Origin: Opitutales bacterium UBA5694
GTDB lineage: Bacteria; Verrucomicrobiota; Verrucomicrobiia; Opitutales; Opitutaceae
Direction of reading: 5' to 3'
Assembly: GCA_002420185.1 (NCBI GenBank)
Contig: DIHO01000017.1
Location: forward strand, 14,790-78,789
DNA: 64,000 nt
The translations under genes were made by a program, and so were the position numbers. This document shows positions 1-9,652 of the stretch, piece after piece; position 1 is the stretch's first letter; each line of letters begins with the position of its first letter. A model generated the notes under the pieces. It saw only the letters and a program-made list of their open reading frames with translations, did no database searches and was not told the origin of the DNA.

Positions 1-1867
1 TGACAACTCGATAGCCCCCTTGCGTCGGATAGTCTCCCGTAAAATACCAGTCTCCTCTATGATCTGGCAGGGCTTTCCTCAGTCCCCCAATCGATTGATA
101 GACGACTGAAACCTCACCGTTCCACTTACGGTCTCGAGGATAGACGATTTCGGCGATCTTTCTTGAAATCTGCTCTGCAGTAAAAGGAGCATAGATTTCC
201 TTGACGTAGTTGATTCCACAGGAATCTTCAGACTTCAGGCAATCGATGCACTTGCGGTAAACTTCTAAAAGCGTATCGCGCTTGCCCACCTCATGCAGCA
301 GGGCAATCGCCGCTTCAAAAGCAATAAACTTACCAAGCTCAGACATGTCAATGCCATAACAATCTGGATACCTTACTTGAGGAGCAGTTGATGCAATAAC
401 AATCTTTTTGGGATTCAGGCTACTCAATATTTTTAAGATCGACTTCCGCAAAGTCGTTCCACGAACAATAGAATCATCGATACAAACTAGATTATCTGCC
501 CTCTGTACAATACCATAAGTCACATCATAGACGTGGGTTGCCATTTCATTTCGGGAATTCTCGGTGGATATAAACGTTCTCAGCTTCTGGTCCTTATGTG
601 CGATCTTTTCACCACGGGGCCAGTTCTTCATGATCAGGTCGTCGAGGAGCTCCTCGCTCAACTCACCTTTTTCCTGGGCGTCGAGAATTGCGTCTTTTAC
701 TTGATTACGCCGATCCACCCGAAGCTTTTCCAGAAAGCCGAAATAGCCAATCTCCGATGTGTTGGGAATAAAGCTGACCACCGTATTCTCAAGGTCATGC
801 CCGACCTCTTTTAAAACCTGCTCCGAAAGCTGCGCTCCTAGGGCTTTGCGCTCTTTGTAGATATCCGCATCATTTCCTCTGGAGAAATAGATTCTCTCAA
901 AAGAACATTGTTTGCGCTCTGGATTTGGCTCTTTAAACTGCTCATTTATAAGCTCACCGCTCCGCTTTACAACGATGATGTGACCCGGCGGAACCTCTTT
1001 GATGTCTTCAATCTGCTTGTTGAAAATCGTCATGAGCGGCGCTCGTTCCGAGGCGGACGCAAAAACTTCGTCGTCCTCAAAATAGAAAACTGGCCGAATT
1101 CCCAAAGGGTCTCTCAGGATGAAATTGTCGCCGTTGCCAATCGCTCCAATAAGGGCGTAGCCACCATCCCATGACTTGGACGCCTTGCAAAAAACTTTGA
1201 CCAAATCGATCTCTCCCAAAATTCGCTCCGAAATTTCACGTGCATCGTGCCCTTCATCTCGCAGATAGCGATAAAGATTGTCGTGTGCTTCATCGAGATG
1301 GTATCCCACTTTCTCTAGTAATGCCTGTGTATCCGTTGCGAAAATCGGATGCTGACCCATCGAAATCAAGCTCTCGTTAAGCTCCTTCGTATTGGTCATG
1401 TTGAAGTTGCCCGCCAACATCAGGTTTTTTGTCGGCCAGCTGCTTCGGCGAAAGAACGGATGGCACACACTGAGCGAATAGCCCCCAGAGGTCCCATACC
1501 TCAAATGCCCCATGTAATACTCTGCGCAAAAGTCGTACTTAGATTTTATCGAAGGAACGTAGTCGGGAAGAATGTCACCGTTTCGCTGAAGCTTCTGATA
1601 CTGCTTGAGAGTATCTTTAAAGATCCGGTCCAAGGCATTGGTTTTTACGCTTCGTTCGCGAAACATGTACGGCTCACCCGCTGGCATGTTAAACTTGATA
1701 GCCGCCACTCCGGCCCCGTCTTGGCCACGATTACGCTGTTTCTCCATCAGAAGGAAAAGCTTGTAGTACCCATAAAGCGGAGTGCCGTATTTCTCGGCGA
1801 AGTATTCCAGTGGCTTTTTCAGCCGCACTTGGGCCACTCCGCATTCGTGTTTGATCAGCTCGCTCAT
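1..1867 (-). CDS. purF: Amidophosphoribosyltransferase (PurF), 3' end outside window
   Basis: Minus-strand frame open from the ATG at 1867 to the window edge, about 622 codons, so the C-terminus is missing. It should catalyse the first step of de novo purine synthesis, PRPP plus glutamine to phosphoribosylamine, in the cytoplasm. The N-terminus has a short propeptide-like leader followed by CGVAQV, so Cys9 is the likely class II glutamine amidotransferase nucleophile. RNRGQDGAG and LRYGTSGG follow in the glutaminase domain. The PRPP loop DDSIVRGTT lies at about residues 460-470. The protein is longer than the E. coli type (about 500 residues) and resembles the roughly 630-residue form of Bacteroidetes and relatives, beginning MSELIKHECGV. 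It is a housekeeping gene with no sign of decay. Confidence 0.9.
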   Translation of the reverse strand, partial: MSELIKHECGVAQVRLKKPLEYFAEKYGTPLYGYYKLFLLMEKQRNRGQDGAGVAAIKFNMPAGEPYMFRERSVKTNALDRIFKDTLKQYQKLQRNGDILPDYVPSIKSKYDFCAEYYMGHLRYGTSGGYSLSVCHPFFRRSSWPTKNLMLAGNFNMTNTKELNESLISMGQHPIFATDTQALLEKVGYHLDEAHDNLYRYLRDEGHDAREISERILGEIDLVKVFCKASKSWDGGYALIGAIGNGDNFILRDPLGIRPVFYFEDDEVFASASERAPLMTIFNKQIEDIKEVPPGHIIVVKRSGELINEQFKEPNPERKQCSFERIYFSRGNDADIYKERKALGAQLSEQVLKEVGHDLENTVVSFIPNTSEIGYFGFLEKLRVDRRNQVKDAILDAQEKGELSEELLDDLIMKNWPRGEKIAHKDQKLRTFISTENSRNEMATHVYDVTYGIVQRADNLVCIDDSIVRGTTLRKSILKILSSLNPKKIVIASTAPQVRYPDCYGIDMSELGKFIAFEAAIALLHEVGKRDTLLEVYRKCIDCLKSEDSCGINYVKEIYAPFTAEQISRKIAEIVYPRDRKWNGEVSVVYQSIGGLRKALPDHRGDWYFTGDYPTQGGYRVV

Positions 1868-2254
1868 CTAAAGGTTCTCGCTAAAAATCCCTAACTACCG
1901 AAGTAGGCTCTCCGGCCACAACACGTATGGCGATTAATCTCCTCCAAAAACAGCCAAACCGCCTCAGTCATCTGGCGGTTTCCTTCCAATAGATCCCAAC
2001 AACGCATCTCGAGTGCTGCCCGCACTTACAGTCGGCCTCTCTCCCTTTCGGGATTACGGCATTCAGTCGATAACAGAGGCTAGCTTCGGGGGAGAAAAGG
2101 TTCACTTTGTTGCTCTAATGGGCTTTTTTCGTATTACGCCCATCACCTACGCGAAAATCTACCCGTGTTGCAACAAATCATTGCGCCTTTCTGCGAATCA
2201 TTTTTTTTAACTCCGCAAGATTGTCACCTGAGACGCTCTCCAGCATCCATCTGT

Positions 2255-2794
2255 ATGCCCGACCTTCCTGATATTTCCAACATTCCTTATCTTCCTCCGC
2301 CAACCCAAGATATGAGTTGGAGAGACCTCAACCGCTTTCGATCAACTGAACGCGGCTCCGATTTCTATAAAACCTGTCTTGACTACAGCCAAGTCCTTTG
2401 GAAGCGGAGACTTCCCGCCCGGGCCATTCTTTGCCTCGATCGGGCATGGGGAGCCGACTTAAAAGGGGATGAGCCTATTCTCGAATACTGGCCGCTTCCC
2501 TATCAAGCGCTAGTCTACATTCTCCAAAATGCGCCCACCGAAGTTTTCCTCGGAAACCCTCGCGTCCATTTCCAGCACTACGCCGACCGCCTCGGCGAAC
2601 CGCGAATCGAACAACGAAAATGGCGATCCTGGGCCTGCTGGGCTCTCTCCTGCAAAGCGCGTCCCGACTTTCAAAGCGACCCCGATCACGATGTTGAGGA
2701 ACCTTCATTAGAGGAGATCGCCCAGAAACTAGACCAATACGGCCACGTTGAAGAATCGAAGCTCTGGAAATCGGTCTTCCAAGCGATCGACTAA
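2255..2794 (+). CDS. Conserved hypothetical protein, about 179 aa
   Basis: Complete frame starting at the ATG at 2255 (MPDLPDISNIPYL); an upstream in-frame start at 2165 would add about 30 residues that look non-coding. The protein is soluble and rich in Trp, Arg and acidic residues, with no signal peptide or membrane segment. It begins with a Pro-rich stretch followed by helix-forming sequence (WRDLNRFRSTE, LWKRRLPARAILCLDRAWGAD). The amino-acid composition and third-position bias look genuinely coding. The family was not recognised and no function is proposed. It is divergent from purF, about 390 bases away. Confidence 0.6.
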   Translation: MPDLPDISNIPYLPPPTQDMSWRDLNRFRSTERGSDFYKTCLDYSQVLWKRRLPARAILCLDRAWGADLKGDEPILEYWPLPYQALVYILQNAPTEVFLGNPRVHFQHYADRLGEPRIEQRKWRSWACWALSCKARPDFQSDPDHDVEEPSLEEIAQKLDQYGHVEESKLWKSVFQAID

Positions 2795-2805
2795 AGCCGG
2801 CATCA

Positions 2806-3780
2806 GTACCTAGCAAAAACTCCACTGACTTGGGCCTTAAAGCCCTCAGATTTCCTCAAAGTCCCGGCGAAGTGACGCGTCAATCGCTCCAGCCCTTTCC
2901 GATCTTTGTTGTTCAATTCAAACCCAATCGCATGAACGCACGGTCGGGCTTCCCAGCCCGTAAATCGGCTTCTACCGACCCAATGAAAGTCTCATAATGT
3001 ATGCCAGAATACTTGTATGTGCCATCCACTTTAACCCGTTTGTTCAGAAACCCATCCGAAACGAAAAACATCAAGTCTGGCTCAGTATCTGACGCTGATT
3101 TTAATCCTCCTTCATGACCCAGCAGGAGCTCGATCTAGACCTTTGATTTCCCCCGCATTTCCTTTCTAGTCAAGTGACTTGCCGCCTTCTTATTACAACA
3201 AATCGACGGAGCAAGACAAGGAGCAAAGCGTCGCGACCCTGTCTGAATTTCAGGATTCCAAAAAGGGTGTTACTATCGAGATTATTAATCAGCGAAATGA
3301 CTTCTCCGAGTATCAGTTCAATTGATACTTCTTGATTCCGAGCTTTTTGCACAACTAATGCAGAAGTGTTGACTACGATTCGACGACTAGAATCTTGAAC
3401 CCAGAAAAAGACGCCGCAGATGAACTTCCTTTCCTATATGAACTGCCTCCAAACGAGCCTGATTAATCGAACATCGTGCTCGCATCTTCCAGCATCTCAA
3501 GATCCTCACCATCTCGTTCAAACGCCTCTGTGGGCAGATCAGGCATCGATGAGAGTTCACTATTCAAAACCTAGTCGACCGATAGTCGCTGAATCGGCTC
3601 CCACTGACTCATCCGTTTCTTAAAGCGTTCTCGCCGTTAATCCTCCTTAAAGTCGTCTTTTTTCACCAGAAAACTCGCCTTTACCTCAAATCGAGGCGGC
3701 TCGCTTTCTCGAGTGTCGAACACGATGACAAAAACGGTCACAGCCAACAGGAAATATTAACACGTCAACGCCATAAACAA
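2806..3780 (-). pseudogene. Decayed membrane-anchored von Willebrand factor A-domain protein
   Basis: Joining minus-strand frames gives a recognisable protein. A membrane segment (AVTVFVIVFDTRE, about 3745-3705) is followed by a charged stalk (KASFLVKKDDFKED) interrupted by in-frame TAA and TAG. Next comes a Ser/Gly-rich linker ending SAASFSGFKIL near 3400, then a VWA-like core (VISLINNLDSNTLFGILKF, about 3300-3240). A late VWA segment with DLMFFVSDGF and HAIGFELNNKDRKGLERL lies at about 3080-2880. At least two stops and two frameshifts separate these pieces. In Verrucomicrobia such proteins are periplasmic VWA proteins next to TonB/ExbB-like systems; that role is an inference. The VWA assignment rests on the order of these motifs, not on a search. 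Confidence 0.55.
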
Positions 3781-3955
3781 AGTCCTTGTTGACGCAAGGT
3801 TTCCCACGATGAGAACGATTACGATGGCTTCTGCGTGCCATTCGAGAAATATTCGATCCAACCTTAAAACCTAATGCCTCTTTAAAGCCGTCAGCAAAAA
3901 GGTAGATTACGACATGTTCTACCAAGTACCAATCTCAATTTAGCCTTACGACTTA

Positions 3956-4801
3956 TTATAGGCCCATCGCTTCCGTCGCCAACTGCCTCAACAGACCAGT
4001 TGAGGAATGCAAAATCTTTTGCGGTGGCACCTCTACTAGGGCTCGAGAGACCTGATATTCCTCGGCAGCCATCAAGTTGATCGATAGCACTTTTGAGGCG
4101 TTTCTAAAAACCTCGACCCGCACCGGCACTTCTCCTCCCCGCAGTCGATCATCCAGCTCCGGCACCTTGAGCCCACCCGAACCGAAGAGCCAGGAATCCG
4201 CTAATGAACCCCAATTAACCATGTAGTCTTTTGATAAATACATATCGTAACGGATTCCGGCTTCACCCAAATAACGACTCAAATTCGCCCGAAAGTTCCG
4301 CAAAGCATAGGGGCCCGATTTTTCTGGTAGCTTCATATCCACCGGAGCACCCGACAATGCCAAAGCCCGAAAAGCTAGCCCCAGCAAAACCTTGTCATAT
4401 CCGCGGAATCGATACGCATCGATATCATCGCCATACAGTATAAAGTCGTCCACATCATGACGAAACAAGGCAGTTGAAACCCCAGGTGGGGCATTATTCG
4501 CGAAAACGTCCGCGACATCAAGCGAAGGTACACTGAGCCGGTTTTCTGTTACTATGACATCAACCTGCTTTCGCTCAACCGCCCTTCCAGTTTGGACTGA
4601 ATAGCGCGAAACGACGTACCGGAGTGAACCTTCAAAATACCCGTCGCCCTTTTGAACCTGGAAATCTACCCCAAGAACATTTGAACCCACGGCCAAAAAA
4701 AACCCGACTGCCAGGTACCTGTTCTCCCATTCACGCTTCACTCTAACTAAAAAAAATCTTCCCTGAGAGAATTGCAACCCCACTCGGTTCGGATCGGACA
4801 A
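3956..4801 (-). CDS. Hypothetical secreted protein
   Basis: Open frame of 281 codons. The longest start is a TTG at 4801; a GTG at about 4741 (VKREWENRYLAVGFFLAVG) would place a signal-peptide-like hydrophobic stretch at the N-terminus and is preferred. The body shows regular coding composition, for example VSRYSVQTGRAVERKQVDV, FRHDVDDFILYGDDIDAYRF and KSGPYALRNFRANLSRYLG, and ends LLRQLATEAMGL. The family was not recognised. It lies directly upstream of, and on the same strand as, the decayed VWA gene, so the two may once have been one transcription unit. Start and product are uncertain. Confidence 0.5.
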   Translation of the reverse strand: MSDPNRVGLQFSQGRFFLVRVKREWENRYLAVGFFLAVGSNVLGVDFQVQKGDGYFEGSLRYVVSRYSVQTGRAVERKQVDVIVTENRLSVPSLDVADVFANNAPPGVSTALFRHDVDDFILYGDDIDAYRFRGYDKVLLGLAFRALALSGAPVDMKLPEKSGPYALRNFRANLSRYLGEAGIRYDMYLSKDYMVNWGSLADSWLFGSGGLKVPELDDRLRGGEVPVRVEVFRNASKVLSINLMAAEEYQVSRALVEVPPQKILHSSTGLLRQLATEAMGL

Positions 4802-5308
4802 AATATATCACAACGCCCTGTGCTACCGCATTTCAATCACCAAACGAAAACGACCATCCCTATTTACTCCTCTCCGCTTTTTTCTAACTCTAGGCCCATT
4901 TACCGTGTATCTTAGGCTACTAACGCAATTTCTCCTTCCATGAGCACAACCGCTAATCCCTCTCGCCGTGGCGAATCCGGCAACGTTATCGCCGATCTCG
5001 CCAGCTTTTTCATACCTGAACTCGGCCAGCTTGTCCAAGGTCATAATCTCTAAGTAGCTTTCTTCGTTGTAATGACCACCACAACCCACTTTACCAGCTT
5101 TGTGGTGTTCACTTGGCCTTTCACTCTTACTTTCCATCTTTGGTACATCATAAACGCAGCAACCTTCAAGGTCTAGCCAGGCAACCAAAGAACCGCTTAC
5201 TACCATCGACTATGGTCGGATCCGACAGGCCAGCAAGCAGCCCAAATGACACAATAGAACCTGCGGCTGATTGCTCGCACTGAGCACGAGCGCCCCAAAT
5301 TAATGCTT
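4802..5308. other. Stretch without an assignable gene
   Basis: A minus-strand frame of 127 codons (5206-4823) occupies most of this stretch. Its translation, with many charged residues and scattered Cys, matches nothing I recognise and has no convincing start context. It could be a remnant or a chance frame. No RNA gene or repeat was seen. Confidence 0.3.
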
Positions 5309-6676
5309 CTACTTTTGCCTGTTTTCAGCATGCACTGCGAAATCGTCCATGGCCGCTCCAGTGTCACCCTGCTCTTCCATCCATCTCTTTAACTCTTCCC
5401 TCAGAGCCTCTTTCACTTTCACGTACTCAGGGTTGCTTGCGAGGTTGTTCATTTCGTAAATGTCCTCATCTACCCTGTAAAGCTCTTCGGCAGGGCGTTT
5501 GTGATACTTTTTCAAAAGAGCGATCGCCTCCGGATCACCTTTTGCCTCCGCTTTTTTCAACTCCGGCCACCAGGTCAATCGAGAGTCCATCAGCATGACA
5601 TGCTTTTCATGGTAGGACGTATCAGGATTCAGGTTCAGCAAGTAGTGAAACTGTTCATTCCGTATCGAGCGAATAGGATACGGATTCCCCTCCGGAACGT
5701 TATTGTGAACTCCATATACAAATTTTCGCAAAGGCTGATCCTCACCTCTCAAGTGCCGATAAAAGCTAATCCCGTCGAACATCTCCTCACCTTCCTTAGT
5801 TCCCGTCGCCTCCAAAAATGTCGGCAACACATCCGCCATTTGCACAAGAGCATTCGAGACACTACCCGCCTCAATTTTGCCCGGCCAGCGAGCAATCAGC
5901 CCAGTATGAACGCCCAAGTCCCAGTTGCTCCACTTGGCAAAACCCAGTGCCCAGCCTTGCTCTGAAGATAACATGACCAGCGTGTCGTCCTCCTGCTCCA
6001 AGCCCGCAAGCAAATCCAGGATTTCTCCTGTCTCCCGATCGAAATCCTCAACCTCCGCCAAATAGCGTGTCATCACTTCGCGGATCGCAGGCGTATCAAA
6101 CTGCAAAGGATTCAAAGATACCGTGTCCGGATCAAAACGCGACGGGTCACCCGTTGTCCACGCCGCGTGAGCGTTGTTTGAGCAGATGAAAAGGCAGTAA
6201 GGCTGGTCCGAATCGCGTGTCATGAATTCACGAACACCCTCCCCGGCGGGGAATCCCTTCAAAACCTCGAAGGGAAAAGTCGACTCAGGCGACGCATGTT
6301 TCTTACCCGATAACCCGACGCGGTAACCCTGCTCCTCGAGATAGTGGCAAACGCTTTTCGTCCCTAGTTTGGCCGAAGAGTGATTCCAAGCCACACCATT
6401 GCGTACTGGATACAGGCCCGTATAGAGTTCCGCCCGAAAAGGTGCACACATCGCCATTGCCGCATATGCTCGAGTAAACCGCATCCCTTCACTCGCAAGT
6501 TCGTCAATACGCGGTGTCTCCGCATCGACACCCCCATAACAGCCCAACAAATTGTAAGTTAAGTCGTCAGCCAAAATGAAAACGAAGTTAGGCTTTTCAG
6601 ACGACTCCGCTGCAACATGAAACCCTACCAACACCAGAGTCAGTAAGGCTAAAATAGTCCGGTGGATATTATTCAT
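5309..6676 (-). CDS. S1-family sulfatase, heparan N-sulfatase-like
   Basis: Formylglycine-dependent sulfatase of about 455 residues. The ATG at 6676 (MNNIHRTILALLTLVLV) is preferred over a GTG three codons upstream because it gives a compact signal peptide ending near HVAAES, so the enzyme is exported. The metal-binding N-terminus is FVFILADDLTYNLLGCYGG. The formylglycine site is CAPFR (Cys77 from this start), followed by AELYTGLYP. The usual SGKWH is replaced by SGKKHASP, and SEQGWALGFAKWSNW replaces SDNG; these changes are typical of the N-sulphoglucosamine sulphohydrolase-like (S1_8) group. The likely role is hydrolysis of N- or O-sulfate on a sulfated glycan; the exact substrate is inferred only. 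The frame is intact. Confidence 0.85.
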   Translation of the reverse strand: MNNIHRTILALLTLVLVGFHVAAESSEKPNFVFILADDLTYNLLGCYGGVDAETPRIDELASEGMRFTRAYAAMAMCAPFRAELYTGLYPVRNGVAWNHSSAKLGTKSVCHYLEEQGYRVGLSGKKHASPESTFPFEVLKGFPAGEGVREFMTRDSDQPYCLFICSNNAHAAWTTGDPSRFDPDTVSLNPLQFDTPAIREVMTRYLAEVEDFDRETGEILDLLAGLEQEDDTLVMLSSEQGWALGFAKWSNWDLGVHTGLIARWPGKIEAGSVSNALVQMADVLPTFLEATGTKEGEEMFDGISFYRHLRGEDQPLRKFVYGVHNNVPEGNPYPIRSIRNEQFHYLLNLNPDTSYHEKHVMLMDSRLTWWPELKKAEAKGDPEAIALLKKYHKRPAEELYRVDEDIYEMNNLASNPEYVKVKEALREELKRWMEEQGDTGAAMDDFAVHAENRQK

Positions 6677-6929
6677 TAAAAACACCCTAGCCCCACGATT
6701 TGAGCAATCAAGGAGTAAGGTGAGAAAGAAGAGTTAAATTTCCCCCAGATAGAAGTGATACGGATTACTGTAAAATAATGATGTGCTCCAATTTGGACAC
6801 ACAAGCAACACTCCCAATTACCATGGGAGAAGCCGATGCTCCCCACGGTTGGTCATCCGGTTTTCACGTGGTACCCTAGGCGGTCCAGCCCACGCCATCC
6901 TAGCTTCATTTGAGAAGCGAGACTCCGTG

Positions 6930-7397
6930 TTACCTTACGCTGATAGTCATCTTCTTCGTGTTGCTCGCTGCAACAGATTGCACACCTTTCACAGTTTTGA
7001 GAATTGGTAAACCCTCCCCAACCCTAATCGTGTATTTGCCATTTGTGTACACTTTAGGGCGATAAGTTTTGCTTTTTACTCGAGTGGTATAAAGCACATC
7101 ACCTGTCGATTCTTCAATGACTGGAACTACTGGGTTTTCGATTCCTTTGAAACTCAGCTCGGGAACACTGGAACAAGGAATTCGGATTAACTTCAGAGTC
7201 GACGCCTCGATACCTATGAACATATTGAAATCGATAGGTTTTGGAATCTTGGGTTTCTGTTTGTATTTGTGGTCTGCCGAAGCTGGTTCCGCTTGAGTGT
7301 ATGAAAAAGATAAAGACTGTGGAATTGCTCTACTGAATCCGTTTGGGATTAATCCAAGTCCCTGTTGGGGTAAATCGCCCGTTTTCAGTTTGATAAA
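6930..7397 (-). pseudogene. C-terminal remnant of a PhoD/alkaline phosphatase D-like protein
   Basis: The minus-strand frame is open for 155 codons before its stop at 6930 but has no usable start upstream. The readable part contains GDLPQQGLGLIPNGFSRAI, then LSFKGIENPVVPVIEEST, GDVLYTTRVKSKTYRPKVY and GKYTIRVGEG. This pattern closes many PVC-phylum metallophosphoesterases annotated as alkaline phosphatase D or as secreted phosphatases. The catalytic phosphatase domain is absent, so this is a 5'-truncated remnant. It lies between sulfatase 1 and the RNA helicase. The family call comes from recognising the C-terminal module and is moderately confident. Confidence 0.45.
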
Positions 7398-7528
7398 TTA
7401 ATTATCCGGCTATGAGCAATTTTTTGCAACATCGATCAAGCTTAACCTATTATTGGGTAGGGATCTATCGGAAATGATTTCGAAATACCCAAAAAGATCT
7501 TCCAAAGTTAGACAAAGCTACCTCTAAG

Positions 7529-9358
7529 TTAGACATCGCGACCCGCTCGTCGTTTTTTGAACGGCAGCTTTCCGCTCTTCGTATGAGCGGGTCTCCCTCT
7601 ACTCTGCGATCGAGCCTCTCTACAATGGTCCCGATTGTTGTTTCCCTTGTTTTTCTTGGACGAAACATCCAACCGCGAAATACGCATTTGCTCGCCCGAT
7701 ACCCAGGCTTTCTTTAAAATCTGGACCACTTCACGCGGCATCCCTTCTGGCAAATCTACCGTACTGTAGTCTTCGTAGAGTTCGATCCTGCCAATAAATT
7801 TGCTGTCTAGTCCCGCCTCGTTGGAAATCGTACCGACTATATTTCCTGGCCTTACTCCATGCTTATAACCCACCTCGATACGAAATCGCTCTGTCCCAGT
7901 TTCAGGGGGCATCCGCTTGTACTCTCTCTTATCGCGCCGGGGAGGGCTACTTTCCAAATCCAGACCAATACCGGAACGTCGCTCACGAGGTTTCCAGTCG
8001 TCGTTCCGGTCCTGGCGGAAAGCCTTTCGTTCGGATAGCAGCAAAGGCGAATCCCCTTGAGCGATTTTTGCCAACGCTGCTGCAATTTCCGATGAGGGAA
8101 CATCGTGTTCTTGGCGGTACTGCTCGATTATGTCTTTGAAAAAATCCAGACCGTTCTGGTCGAGGACTTCTGTAATTTTCGTCTTAAATTTATCGATACG
8201 CTTATCGTTGATATCCTGAGTGGTTGGCATCTCCATCAACTCGATCTTCTTGTTGGTCGTTCGCTCTATCGACTGCAAGAGACGCTTTTCCCGCGGTGTC
8301 ACAAACAGAATCGCATCACCCGCACGACCCGCACGGCCTGTTCGGCCAATCCGATGGATATAGGATTCATTGTCGTACGGAATGTCGTAATTGACTACGT
8401 GGCTCACACGATCGACATCCAACCCCCGCGCTGCCACATCGGTGGCGATCAATATGTCCAGCTTCCCCGTCTTGAGCCGATTGATTGTTTTTTCGCGCTT
8501 GGCCTGAGGGATGTCCCCACTGAGTGGCGCGGCCGCGAAGCCTCTAGCCTGAAGGCGCTCGGTCAACTCTGCCGTAGCCAGCTTGGTCCGGACAAATATG
8601 ATCATCGCGTCAAACTCCTCACCTTCGAGGACTCGAGTCAAAGCATCTAGCTTGTGGAGCCCACTCACCATCCAATAGCGCTGGCGGATCGTCTCTGCGG
8701 TCGAGGTCGTCGTCTTGATCTTAATCTCAACAGGATCATTCAGGTGACGCTGGGCAATCCGCTTTATCGGAGCTGGCACCGTAGCCGAAAAGAGAGCGAC
8801 TTGTCGGCCCGCTGGAGTCCGTTCCATAATCCAGTCAACATCTTCGATGAATCCCATCCGTAGCATCTCGTCTGCCTCATCAAGAACGACGCAGGACAAC
8901 GCTCCCAAATCCAAAGTCTCACGGCGCATATGGTCCATCACCCGGCCTGGAGTGCCGACTATCACATGAACTCCGCGGTTCAACTGTCGCAACTGAGCAC
9001 GAAAGTCCGTACCTCCATAAATTGGGATTACATGGAAATTTTTTAGCTTTGCCGCATACTTTTGAAACGCTTCTGCGACCTGGATGGCGAGCTCTCGGGT
9101 CGGTGTCAGCACGATTACTTGCGGCTTTTTCATAATCGAAAAATCAATTTTCGAAAGGAGAGGAAGGGCAAATGCGGCTGTTTTTCCAGTCCCTGTTTGG
9201 GCCTGTCCAATCACATCGCGCCCTTCCAGCACATGCGGAATAATAGCCGCTTGGATTGGCGAGGGTGATTCATAGCCAATTTCAACCAACCCTTTCATCA
9301 CCGAATCGGAAAGTCCTAAATCATTGAAAACCTGTATGTTGTCTTTGTCTTCGCTCAT
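7529..9358 (-). CDS. deaD: DEAD-box ATP-dependent RNA helicase (DeaD/CsdA-like)
   Basis: Protein of 609 residues starting at the ATG at 9358 (MSEDKDNIQVF); a start 15 codons upstream is less likely. Motifs run in order: Q motif with GYESPSPIQ (28-36), Walker A AQTGTGKT (53-60), PTREL (86-90), TPGR (136-139), DEAD (160-163), SAT (191-193), then TDVAARGLDV and HRIGRTGRAGR in RecA domain 2. A C-terminal DbpA-type RNA-binding domain follows (RFRIEVGYKHGVRPGNIVG to MPREVVQILKKAWV), and the tail is basic and probably disordered. It should unwind RNA during ribosome assembly and at low temperature. The intergenic region of about 290 bases upstream is shared with a divergent sulfatase and could hold a long leader. 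Housekeeping; intact. Confidence 0.93.
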   Translation of the reverse strand: MSEDKDNIQVFNDLGLSDSVMKGLVEIGYESPSPIQAAIIPHVLEGRDVIGQAQTGTGKTAAFALPLLSKIDFSIMKKPQVIVLTPTRELAIQVAEAFQKYAAKLKNFHVIPIYGGTDFRAQLRQLNRGVHVIVGTPGRVMDHMRRETLDLGALSCVVLDEADEMLRMGFIEDVDWIMERTPAGRQVALFSATVPAPIKRIAQRHLNDPVEIKIKTTTSTAETIRQRYWMVSGLHKLDALTRVLEGEEFDAMIIFVRTKLATAELTERLQARGFAAAPLSGDIPQAKREKTINRLKTGKLDILIATDVAARGLDVDRVSHVVNYDIPYDNESYIHRIGRTGRAGRAGDAILFVTPREKRLLQSIERTTNKKIELMEMPTTQDINDKRIDKFKTKITEVLDQNGLDFFKDIIEQYRQEHDVPSSEIAAALAKIAQGDSPLLLSERKAFRQDRNDDWKPRERRSGIGLDLESSPPRRDKREYKRMPPETGTERFRIEVGYKHGVRPGNIVGTISNEAGLDSKFIGRIELYEDYSTVDLPEGMPREVVQILKKAWVSGEQMRISRLDVSSKKNKGNNNRDHCREARSQSRGRPAHTKSGKLPFKKRRAGRDV

Positions 9359-9652
9359 ATCAAACACCGTTAAGCGAGAGTCGATCCTCAACCAGGCCCG
9401 CAAAGTTGGTCGTGCATTAGGGATCGCTTCTCTGCAAGCAGCAAGAAGATTCGCGAGTGCCGAAAATGGCTCCCTACCCTGCCCTAAAAGATCAAAGGCT
9501 CATGCTGAAAAACCCCGAATCGTAAGGCGTCTAATCCACGCGACAACCCAGCCGACAAAGCTAGCCACCGTAGATTGTCTCCCATCATCGACAAGCCACT
9601 GAAATCTCGCCGTTGACAGCCAGCCTACCAAACGTTGATCATTGAAATACCA

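Noticed and set aside
3686..3925. Arg/His-rich minus-strand frame suspected to be transposase-like
   Set aside because: No transposase motif; the neighbouring frame fits the decayed VWA membrane protein better.
4823..5206. 127-codon minus-strand frame between two real genes
   Set aside because: No recognisable motif, odd composition and poor start context; kept only as an uncertain stretch.
7496..7536. Two direct copies of AAGTTAGACA near the end of the helicase gene
   Set aside because: Ten-base repeat only twice, easily chance; no array or mobile-element ends nearby.
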